Notes under the pieces: generated by a model
Database searches by the model: none
What the model was told of the DNA's origin: nothing
The model's input: only the letters and a program-made list of their open reading frames with translations
Program-made: the position numbers and the translations under genes
Part shown: one piece after another, positions 22,418-28,069 of the stretch
Numbering within the stretch: position 1 is the first letter of the stretch
How the letters are laid out: each line of letters opens with the position of its first letter
Virus record (IMG/VR): IMGVR_UViG_3300038436_000215
Coordinates: 1 to 28,069 of that record
Direction: 5' to 3' (one strand)
Source of the DNA: a virus
DNA length: 28,069 bases

Positions 22418-22696
22418 TTACTCCAGGTCTAAGTCATCAAAATTATATCGTGCTTGAATAGAGTCGATTGATTTAGAAATTGCTTTAGCTTCTCTTTGAA
22501 GCTGAATCAATTCCACCATATTGTCTTTTGCCAGCTCTAAATTTTTATTCATAAAATCTTCACCGATTAATGTGTCAACTTCACGATATACCTCACCTAA
22601 TAGTTGACCGGCTTTTAGGTGGATTTTTTTTAACCTATTCTTTTTTGTTACAAGCTGACCAATAGCTCGATCTCTTTCGTATGCAGTATTATCCAT
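22418..22696 (-). CDS. Coiled-coil protein of the late block
   Basis: This is a 92-residue helical protein with an acidic C-terminus (FDDLDLE). No family recognised. It overlaps the upstream membrane gene by 8 bases and ends 2 bases before the small terminase gene. In Mu the genes just before the terminase encode similarly small proteins (gp24 to gp27), so this is probably a counterpart by position. Confidence 0.6.
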   Translation of the reverse strand: MDNTAYERDRAIGQLVTKKNRLKKIHLKAGQLLGEVYREVDTLIGEDFMNKNLELAKDNMVELIQLQREAKAISKSIDSIQARYNFDDLDLE

Positions 22697-23195
22697 TTTT
22701 AAACTCCTTGCTAATTTTATTACGCATATCTATCAGAGCGCCAAGAATAGCTTCTTGATTTTGAACGTTTTTATCATGAAGGTTAAATTGGCGTTCAATA
22801 AAGCTGTGGTAATTTTTGAAATGCTCTGAGCTTTGTACTTCTTGCCTGCGGATTAATTCATCATAACGATTAGCTACCTCCCTCATAAGAGAACGATTTT
22901 CTTTACCGTTTTCTTCAATAGTTTTATTATGCGTAGCTGCAACCTCTCGTATTGTTCTCTCATACTTAGCCGTGTATGCTTCGAGCGTTTGCGCGTTCAA
23001 TGAATTGATTGTTGCAAGATTTTCTCTTTGCTGCTTAGTGAAGTACTTGGCAGTTATAATCCAGATGATAAAGATTATAAAAGCCGTTCCCATTTTTTCA
23101 AATCCCTCATCCAGATTCCATCCTGAAAGTGACTGTATCAGCCCCGGGATGTATGCCGTGAAAAGGAATAACCAAAAAGCTGAGATATACTGCAT
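22689..23195 (-). CDS. Membrane-anchored coiled-coil protein, first gene of the left late block
   Basis: This is a 168-residue protein. Two hydrophobic spans (about 4-24 and 35-52) are followed by a long helix with charged heptads (about 55-160). The plan resembles DUF2730-like proteins found just before the terminase in Mu relatives; a role in lysis (spanin or holin partner) is another possibility. It is the first gene of the leftward late operon, with AAGGGG 10 bases before the ATG. Confidence 0.6.
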   Translation of the reverse strand: MQYISAFWLFLFTAYIPGLIQSLSGWNLDEGFEKMGTAFIIFIIWIITAKYFTKQQRENLATINSLNAQTLEAYTAKYERTIREVAATHNKTIEENGKENRSLMREVANRYDELIRRQEVQSSEHFKNYHSFIERQFNLHDKNVQNQEAILGALIDMRNKISKEFKNG

Positions 23196-23392
23196 TCGAC
23201 TTGACCCCTTGAATTATAGAAAAATTTGATAGACAAGGTAATCAAGGAACATGCATTTCTCTTTTGAAGTGGTTCAGTGAAGTAGTTCAATAGATAAGAT
23301 ACGAGTGGGACTTTAGATTTGACTCACAAATATACGCAACGCCGGTTGAGTTGACAAATTAATTTTTCCGGTGCACTAAACGAGAGGAGAAA
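23196..23392. promoter_or_regulatory. Divergent late promoter region
   Basis: This 197-bp gap separates the leftward terminase-portal operon from the rightward protease-capsid operon, so it should hold both late promoters. An 11-bp direct repeat, GAAGT(G/A)GTTCA, occurs at 23266-23276 and 23279-23289, spaced 13 bp. TTGACA is at 23351-23356. CCTTGA and TCAAGG words face each other near 23210-23250. The repeats could be activator sites, for example for the Mor-like protein (inference). Confidence 0.45.
23378..23389 (+). promoter_or_regulatory. Recurrent leader/ribosome-binding motif AAACGAGAGGAG
   Basis: This 12-base word lies 3 bases before the protease start. The same or nearly the same word precedes other starts: 5743-5754 (minus), 8903-8914 (minus), 1911-1922 (minus), 27091-27102, 26577-26588 and, inside the protease gene, 24064-24073. 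GAGGAG is the Shine-Dalgarno part; the conserved AAACGA to its left is unusual. Confidence 0.6.
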
Positions 23393-24487
23393 ATGAAAAA
23401 GAAAATCAAACTGCCTGCACTTATAACCGGTAAATTCAAAGACAAGAGCGGAAAGCTTGTTGATGTGACAAAAGATTTTATGTCTAAAGTTAAATCAGCA
23501 ACTGAAAAATTTCAATACCCGGGCGGACTAATTCCCATTGTGAAAGGTCATCCGAAAGAAGAGGATCCCGCTTACGGACATGTTAAGAATACTGCTCTAC
23601 AGTTTGACGATAAAGGTCAGCTCTATGCATTTGCAGATGTTGATGATTTAGATCCGGATTTTTATGAAGATGTAAAAAAGAAAAAGTATAACAAAGTATC
23701 AGTGGCAATTCGTAAAGACGGAAGCATTCGTCACTTCGGAACATTCGGAGCACACCCAACAGCTATACCTCTCGATCCAATATCATTCGCTGAAGAAGAC
23801 GATATGGTATTTCAATTCGGTGAATGTAACGTAACCGAAACCGATACCGAAATAATATTTGGTGCAGCTGATAATCTTGAAATCAGCGACTGGCCGTTTA
23901 GAAATTTACGCCAGCTATTACGAAGACTTAAAAATTGGTTGGTAGAATCCGAAGGAGCTGAAGAAGCCGAAAAGATTCTTCCCGAATGGGATCTAGATTC
24001 AATTGGAGAGCCGCCGAGAATTTTTGAAAAAGTATCAACCGAAAAATCTTTTAGTGAATCAATAAACGAGGAAGACATGAAATTATCTCCGGAAGTACAA
24101 GCACAGTTAGATGCTGCAAATGAAAAGATCGAGAAATTAACCGGTCAACTTACCGCAGCAACAACCCAGCTCTCAGCAAGTGAAAGAGAGAAAAAATTTA
24201 ATTCAGCTTTGGCTTTTTGCGAAAGCGACGAAATGAAAAATAAAATCCCACCGGCTCTGGGTACAAATAGAGTTGCTAATCTATTAGTAGAATTAGAAGG
24301 AGTTGGTGAGATTGAATTTTCCGAAGGCGAAGAAACAATAAAAGAAAACGCTGCCGATACATTAAGATCAATTCTGAAACAATTGCCTGAATTTGAATTT
24401 GCTGAAATGGCAAACAACGGTAGCAAAGACGACGGTAGAAGCGATGCCGCGAAGCTCGGCGAACAGATAGCTTCTTACGTCAATTAA
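23393..24487 (+). CDS. I: Prohead protease with C-terminal scaffold (Mu gpI-like)
   Basis: This is a 364-residue protein. Residues about 30-145 carry the protease part of the Mu I type (PGGLIPIVKGHPKEEDPAYGHV, then YNKVSVAIRKDGSIRHFGTFGAHPTAIP). The middle is an acidic linker; from residue 229 there is a helical scaffold-like part with coiled coil (PEVQAQLDAANEKIEKLTGQ). In Mu, I is cut and its C-terminal part Z serves as scaffold. It is the first gene of the right late operon, with decoration and capsid genes following. Confidence 0.87.
   Translation: MKKKIKLPALITGKFKDKSGKLVDVTKDFMSKVKSATEKFQYPGGLIPIVKGHPKEEDPAYGHVKNTALQFDDKGQLYAFADVDDLDPDFYEDVKKKKYNKVSVAIRKDGSIRHFGTFGAHPTAIPLDPISFAEEDDMVFQFGECNVTETDTEIIFGAADNLEISDWPFRNLRQLLRRLKNWLVESEGAEEAEKILPEWDLDSIGEPPRIFEKVSTEKSFSESINEEDMKLSPEVQAQLDAANEKIEKLTGQLTAATTQLSASEREKKFNSALAFCESDEMKNKIPPALGTNRVANLLVELEGVGEIEFSEGEETIKENAADTLRSILKQLPEFEFAEMANNGSKDDGRSDAAKLGEQIASYVN
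24077..24487 (+). CDS. Z: Nested in-frame scaffold protein (Mu gpZ-like)
   Basis: An ATG at 24077, in frame with the protease gene (codon 229), is preceded by AAACGAGGAAG (24064-24074), a variant of the leader motif used by other starts here. It would yield a 136-residue protein beginning MKLSPEVQAQLD, with coiled coil and then a globular acidic end, suited to scaffold the capsid. Mu encodes its scaffold Z inside I in this same way. The protein itself is not proven. Confidence 0.65.
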   Translation: MKLSPEVQAQLDAANEKIEKLTGQLTAATTQLSASEREKKFNSALAFCESDEMKNKIPPALGTNRVANLLVELEGVGEIEFSEGEETIKENAADTLRSILKQLPEFEFAEMANNGSKDDGRSDAAKLGEQIASYVN

Positions 24488-24523
24488 AAAGTTTAATCAA
24501 TCATTTAACTATAGGTGTAAAAA

Positions 24524-24880
24524 ATGGATTTAGTAACTAGTTCAAGCCAAAGCCCATTAAATTTATTCGCCCATGATTTCCCAAGAGTAACCGTTCCGGT
24601 TACAATTAAATCGGGAGCCGGTGAAGTTGCAGTCGGTACGGTACTCGGCAAAGTCACAGCCAGCGGCGAATATGCCCCATACGATGGTGATGCCAACGAC
24701 GGAACGGAAACTGCAAAATTGATTTTGAAGGATGCCGTCGATGCAACATCAGAAGCAGTATTAACAAACGCATACGTTACCGGTGTATTCAACGCAAATG
24801 CTTTAACCGGTTTAGATGCAGCAGCACGTGTCGATTTTGAAGGCACTCCAATCATCTTAAAAGATGATGTAGTAGAATAA
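24524..24880 (+). CDS. Head decoration protein (lambda gpD-like)
   Basis: This is a 118-residue protein with the lambda D layout: a flexible N-terminus, then VTIKSGAGEVAVGTVLGKVTA, a strand, an acidic loop (YDGDANDGTETA), then KLILKDAVDA and VLTNAYVTGVFNANAL. In lambda, D trimers clamp the expanded shell. It lies between protease and capsid genes, the D-E order seen in lambda. The start is 36 bases past the protease stop. Confidence 0.83.
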   Translation: MDLVTSSSQSPLNLFAHDFPRVTVPVTIKSGAGEVAVGTVLGKVTASGEYAPYDGDANDGTETAKLILKDAVDATSEAVLTNAYVTGVFNANALTGLDAAARVDFEGTPIILKDDVVE

Positions 24881-24915
24881 AAAAGTTTATCAATTCATAA
24901 TTAGCGGAGAATACA

Positions 24916-25959
24916 ATGTCTTTCAGTATCCCAACATTTGGTTACATAACGTTGACCGAGTCGGTCAATAAGATGATCCGCCCGAAAAGGTTTTTAACAA
25001 ACTTGTTATTCGGCAGATCAAAAGAGCATGCAACAACTAAGGTGCAGGTTGACATAGTTGTCGGCAAGCGCAGAATAGCTCCATTCGTAAGACGTGGTAA
25101 AGAAGCCGTTCATATCGGCGATCTTGGTCAACAAACACAAATTTTCGAGCCACCAAACATTCGTATGAAAAAGGATTTGGATGCCGAGCAGCTCTTGTTT
25201 ACAAGAGGGGCCGGAATGCCGATCTACGTGCCGGGCGGTTCCGGAGATATGATTCAGCAAGGAAGAATGAAAAAAATTGCCGAAGAGCAAGCAGATTTAA
25301 GAGATATGGTCGACAGAACAATTGAATACCTGTGCGCCAAGGCGTTAACCGGTTCTTACTCAATAACCGGTTCTGACGGTGTATTCGCAATTGATTTCTC
25401 AATGCCTGCGGCTAACAAACCGGTTTTAGCGGGAACGGCGAAGTGGGATCAAGCAGACACAGCAACTCCGCTGGCAAATATAAGAGCGTGGAAACTCGCT
25501 GCAAGAAAGGCAAGCGGTAAGATTCCTACAGTTGCAATAATGACAACCGGAACATGGGAAAAGTTTTTGAAAACCGCAGAAGTCAAAACTTATCTCGATA
25601 AGCTGAACATCGATCTCGGCAAAATTATAACACCGGTTGAACTGCTTGACATGGGTGCAACTAAAGTAGCCGAAATAGAAAATGTAACATATTACACTTA
25701 CGACGAGTATTTCACTAACTCAAGCGGTGATCTTGAATCTATGGTGCCGGATGGTAAAGTAATGTTAGCATCACCTAGCGCAGATCACAGATTACACTAC
25801 GCCGCAATTGAAGATCTGAAGTCTGGAACGGTGATGGGCAAGTATTTCAGTAAAGATTGGATCACCGAAGATCCTTCGGTTTACTGGCTGCTTGTAGAAA
25901 CTCATCCTTTGCCGGTGACACACGAACCTGAAGCAAATATTTACGCTTCGGTTTATTAA
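24916..25959 (+). CDS. Major capsid protein (lambda gpE-like)
   Basis: This is a 347-residue protein (lambda E is 341). N-terminal TLTESVNKMIRPKRFLTNLLF, then FVRRGKEAVHIGDLGQQTQIFEPPNIRMKKDLDAEQLL, corresponds to the E-type N-arm and extended loop. The middle TGSYSITGSDGVFAIDFSMP matches the conserved Gly-Thr-Tyr strand; C-terminal RLHYAAIEDLKSGTVMGKYFSKDWITEDPSVYWLLVETHPLP matches the end of the HK97-fold A domain. It forms the shell. GCGGAG lies 7 bases before the ATG. Confidence 0.9.
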   Translation: MSFSIPTFGYITLTESVNKMIRPKRFLTNLLFGRSKEHATTKVQVDIVVGKRRIAPFVRRGKEAVHIGDLGQQTQIFEPPNIRMKKDLDAEQLLFTRGAGMPIYVPGGSGDMIQQGRMKKIAEEQADLRDMVDRTIEYLCAKALTGSYSITGSDGVFAIDFSMPAANKPVLAGTAKWDQADTATPLANIRAWKLAARKASGKIPTVAIMTTGTWEKFLKTAEVKTYLDKLNIDLGKIITPVELLDMGATKVAEIENVTYYTYDEYFTNSSGDLESMVPDGKVMLASPSADHRLHYAAIEDLKSGTVMGKYFSKDWITEDPSVYWLLVETHPLPVTHEPEANIYASVY

Positions 25960-26002
25960 TAAGAACACAATACCAGTGATAGGTTAACGTGATATAGTGC
26001 AC

Positions 26003-26024
26003 TGCTCCCGGGACGCCGGGAGCA
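26003..26024 (+). terminator. Hairpin after the capsid gene, probable terminator or attenuator
   Basis: TGCTCCCGG (26003-26011) and CCGGGAGCA (26016-26024) form a perfect 9-bp GC-rich stem with a GACG loop. An A/T stretch (AATATTT) follows instead of a clean U-run, so it may only reduce read-through. That would lower expression of genes after the capsid gene, as in many phages. Confidence 0.6.
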
Positions 26025-26055
26025 AATATTTAACTACAAACTAATAGGTACTAAA

Positions 26056-26532
26056 ATGAAAATGAAATTAATGATTATAGCGTTATTGTTCGCTGCACTA
26101 TTTGTTCTGTTTACACCGGTGCAAGGACAAACATGGAATACGGCGTTTGCAAAAGTAACATCTCAGGATAATACCGAAGTCCGCTATTCCGGTACTGCAA
26201 CAATAATCGGAACGGGTTCAGCATCGTCAACGAGCTTCGATCTTATCGGCACCGATAGAATCTTTGAATCTTTTCTCGATACGGAAATGATCAATGATAC
26301 CGGAGCGGTTACCGTTAAGCTGCAATACCAAAAAGCATCCAGCGATTGGAAAGATATGACAACAGTCTTTACGATAGCGGAAAAGTTAGATTCAACTTTC
26401 GTATCGGCAATCGATACATCATTCTATGCAAGTAATGATGTTAATTATAGATACCTGTTAACCGGCGGGGCTGCTAACGATACGATTAGAGTTAAGCTGC
26501 AAACTACTTTGAAGAAGAAGGGATTTAGGTAA
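26056..26532 (+). CDS. Exported protein in the capsid operon
   Basis: This is a 158-residue protein with a signal peptide (1-24, hydrophobic core IALLFAALFVLF) ending in VQG before Q-TW. The mature domain is beta-rich (SGTATIIGTG, VKLQYQKASSDW, RYLLTGGAANDTIRVKLQTT) and Thr/Ser-rich, like small virion surface or tail proteins. A signal peptide is unexpected in a head gene cluster. Either it is a phage protein put into the envelope, or a virion protein with an export signal of host origin. Family not recognised. Met3 and Met6 are possible starts. Confidence 0.65.
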   Translation: MKMKLMIIALLFAALFVLFTPVQGQTWNTAFAKVTSQDNTEVRYSGTATIIGTGSASSTSFDLIGTDRIFESFLDTEMINDTGAVTVKLQYQKASSDWKDMTTVFTIAEKLDSTFVSAIDTSFYASNDVNYRYLLTGGAANDTIRVKLQTTLKKKGFR

Positions 26533-26534
26533 GG

Positions 26535-26562
26535 CAGAATTCAGAACTCAGAATTCAGAATG
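26535..26562. repeat. Heptanucleotide tandem repeat, four units
   Basis: CAGAATT, CAGAACT, CAGAATT and CAGAATG follow each other without gaps directly after the exported-protein gene. A second heptamer array lies at 15113-15133. These look like spacer repeats of host type. Confidence 0.6.
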
Positions 26563-26590
26563 ATTAATTAATAATTAACGAGAGATTGAA

Positions 26591-26812
26591 ATGTCAGATA
26601 AAGTTAAAGTAGAAATAACAGGTAGTGTTGATTTTGGTAAAGGACCGGTTGAGTTGGGAGTTCATCTTCTCAGTCCGGCGGAAGCCGACGATGTAATTAA
26701 AGCCGGTGCAGGTTGTTTGGTTAAAAACGTGGAGACGAAAGACGTGGAGACGGAAGAAGTTGAGACGGAAGACGTGAAAGCGGAAACCGGCAAGAATAAA
26801 AAGAAGAAATAG
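26591..26812 (+). CDS. Small head-region protein with 5-residue repeats
   Basis: This is a 73-residue protein. The N-terminal 45 residues (KVEITGSVDFGKGPVELGVHLLSPAEADDVIKAG) resemble small proteins found after capsid genes in Mu relatives. From about 47 there are four acidic repeats of the VETxx type (DNA 26729-26788, 15-bp unit), then a Lys-rich end GKNKKKK. The repeat copies at DNA level (GTGGAGACG) suggest recent slippage. AACGAGAG precedes the ATG. Confidence 0.6.
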   Translation: MSDKVKVEITGSVDFGKGPVELGVHLLSPAEADDVIKAGAGCLVKNVETKDVETEEVETEDVKAETGKNKKKK

Positions 26813-27112
26813 TTCTTATACATTTTGAAAAATCCCATTGAGAGGGTTACAGCATTAAGTTGCTGCGTATCGGATTGTCGAATATTGTGGCGGTGCCTCT
26901 GGCAATATTCAAATTCAAGATGAGTAATCTTGTCTAAGACAAAAGCACTATACGACTCTCGCCGACAAATGAACCGGGAGGAGTAGGATGAATTTCCTCT
27001 CCTCCCACTATTAAAGTTACGTCACCCTCAAAGAGACGAACTGCTGCCACGGTACCTTCTGCTCATGCCCTAGCGGAGGGTACCATTAATAAACGAGAGG
27101 AGCAAAAGTTTT
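26813..27112 (+). ncRNA. Hairpin-rich leader before gp36, candidate structured RNA
   Basis: No gene of normal size fits here. Reading rightward: AGCA/TGCT (26851-26864), GAATATTG/CAATATTC (26880-26910), CAAGAT/ATCTTG (26916-26932), TTGTCT-A-AGACAA (26930-26942), GGGAGGAG with AGGA paired to TCCT with CTCCTCCC (26976-27006), and GGTACCTTCTGC paired to GCGGAGGGTACC (27051-27084) with two G-U pairs. G-U pairs show the structure is likely at the RNA level on this strand. An 8-codon frame (26988-27014) with a strong ribosome-binding site lies inside the fifth hairpin. A regulatory leader is likely; I match no named family. Confidence 0.5.
27051..27084 (+). promoter_or_regulatory. 12-bp hairpin just before the gp36 ribosome-binding site
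   Basis: GGTACCTTCTGC (27051-27062), a 10-nt loop, and GCGGAGGGTACC (27073-27084) pair fully, with two G-U pairs. The stem ends 6 bases before the leader motif AAACGAGAGGAG (27091-27102) of the gp36 gene. It may regulate translation or stability. Confidence 0.6.
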
Positions 27113-27580
27113 ATGAGTACCTATTACAGCTCAATACAAAGTTTGAAAGATGCGATCGGTGAAGCGCCGCTGATAAACTATGTTAATGATGAATCGCTTC
27201 TTGAAGATGAAATTGATCTTGAAGATGAAGATGATTTATGCAATAAGCGCATCAATGAAGTTATTAAAAAAGTTTACGATGAAATAAACAGCTACATCGA
27301 TAATAGATATACGCTTCCTTTTAGTTCCATCCCGGAACGACTACTCCCCATCAGTGATGATATATGTGTCTACTATTTAGTTAAGAGACGGAATAGAACC
27401 AACATGCCGGAAGATGTAGTAAAGGATTATCAAAAGCGAATTAAAGATTTGGAAAAAATTGCGAAAGGAACTATCGATCTCGGTATAACCGATCAGCCGA
27501 GCAACATGGCTTCGGAAATGAAAACAAATAAAACATCTTCGGATAAAATATTTAATAACGATGTCTGGAAAAAATTCTAA
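27113..27580 (+). CDS. Mu gp36-like head-tail connector (DUF1320)
   Basis: This is a 155-residue protein. YYSSIQSLKDAIGEAPLINYVNDE at the start, then VIKKVYDEINSYIDNRYTLPFSSIPERLLPISDDICVYYLVKRR, is the DUF1320 signature (an all-helical connector fold that packs against the portal). The acidic insert EDEIDLEDEDDL is local. In Mu, gp36 links capsid and tail. Its stop overlaps the lysozyme start (TAATG). Unusually, a 300-nt structured leader precedes it. Confidence 0.87.
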   Translation: MSTYYSSIQSLKDAIGEAPLINYVNDESLLEDEIDLEDEDDLCNKRINEVIKKVYDEINSYIDNRYTLPFSSIPERLLPISDDICVYYLVKRRNRTNMPEDVVKDYQKRIKDLEKIAKGTIDLGITDQPSNMASEMKTNKTSSDKIFNNDVWKKF

Positions 27581-28069
27581 TGGAATTCAGAGAGTCATTT
27601 GAAATAGCATATAATAAAGTGATAGTCGGGCATGAAGCCGGTTATGTAAATGATCCGCACGATCTCGGCGGTGAAACTTGGGATGGTATCTCAAGAGGTC
27701 ATAACCCCGACTGGGAAGGATGGAAAATTATTGATGCAATGAAAAATAATCCGGAGTTCCCGAAATGTTTGGATAGAGATCAGCAGCTCTTCCATCTTAA
27801 GAAGAAATTGTATTACAATAAATATTTCACTGCAGCAGGACTAGAGTTATATAACAATGATGCCATCGTAACAAAGCTGTTTGATATTGCCGTACACATG
27901 GGTGTCTCTAAATCTATTTCTATTCTTCAACAATCATTGAACATACTGAATAATGACCCAGCCCAAGACGACATTGCAGAAAACGGAAAGCTGGACGCAT
28001 ATGTTGTTAATGCAACTCAGACTTACATTTCAAGAGCTGCGCTAAATGCTCGTGGTTACAATATCAAAT
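27580..28069 (+). CDS. GH108-type lysozyme, cut by the window end
   Basis: The visible 163 residues begin MEFRESFEIAYNKVIVGHEAGY, with the catalytic Glu19 in the HEAGY motif and the following VNDPHDLGGETWDGIS stretch, the hallmark of glycoside hydrolase family 108 lysozymes. The C-terminal part with LFDIAVHMGVSKSISILQQSLN fits the peptidoglycan-binding module that often accompanies it. It cuts the glycan strands of the cell wall for lysis. Position after gp36, inside the head genes, differs from Mu, where lysis comes earlier. The stop lies beyond the window. Confidence 0.88.
   Translation, partial: MEFRESFEIAYNKVIVGHEAGYVNDPHDLGGETWDGISRGHNPDWEGWKIIDAMKNNPEFPKCLDRDQQLFHLKKKLYYNKYFTAAGLELYNNDAIVTKLFDIAVHMGVSKSISILQQSLNILNNDPAQDDIAENGKLDAYVVNATQTYISRAALNARGYNIK

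Noticed and set aside
24505-24855. 116-codon leftward frame over the decoration gene
   Set aside because: Shadow of the lambda D-like gene on the other strand; the product is low-complexity Ala/Ser/Val-rich with no family features.

Overview
The window is most of the left two thirds of a Mu-like transposable (pro)phage. It has no tRNA, rRNA or CRISPR array. A DDE transposase (MuA type), a MuB-type ATPase, Mu Gam, gp16 (DUF1018) and Mor relatives identify the phage, together with a Mu-type terminase, DUF935 portal, MuF and gpG block. The host is probably AT-rich and in the Bacteroidota or an allied group. All three clear signal peptides (12507-12914, 1329-1694, 26056-26532) are predicted to be cut just before a Gln, a Bacteroidota habit. 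An Ignavibacteria-type host would fit, but this is inference only.

Layout. (1) 1-755: gene-free, with a cluster of CCCTGTCATT repeats that may be a transposon end, a long stem, one operator-like palindrome and a terminator. (2) 773-13308, all leftward: the early operon. It starts with a small HTH protein. Next come a secreted protein, a seven-helix membrane protein and a membrane-anchored LuxR-type regulator. Then come transposase A, a degenerate MuB-like protein and MuB, followed by small unknowns, a radical SAM protein, Gam, gp16, Mor and accessory genes, two of them exported. (3) 13418-13996, rightward: an XRE-type protein, the likely repressor, divergent from the early operon with an operator between them. 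(4) 14024-23195, leftward: small terminase-like protein, Dam-type methylase, large terminase, portal, second DNA methyltransferase, PUA-like protein, MuF, gpG and small genes. (5) 23393-28069, rightward: protease with nested scaffold, lambda-type decoration protein and capsid protein, an exported protein, gp36 (DUF1320) and a GH108 lysozyme cut by the window end. Tail genes should lie further right.

How it fits together. The XRE protein probably binds the family of 18-bp palindromes found at five module borders. Mor, at the end of the early genes, probably activates the late promoters. The two late blocks diverge from about 23196-23392. In Mu itself the early operon runs inward from the end and the late head genes all point one way. 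Here the early operon runs outward and the head genes are split over two strands.

The best candidate for something undescribed is the cassette at 11430-12914 (exported protein, seven-helix membrane protein, membrane-tethered LuxR regulator), which sits between the early switch and the transposase. It looks like a signal-input module for the lysis-lysogeny or transposition decision. Second is the P-loop-less MuB-like protein between MuA and MuB. Other points of interest are a near-identical 19-bp leader before both methyltransferase genes and a hairpin-rich 300-nt leader before gp36.
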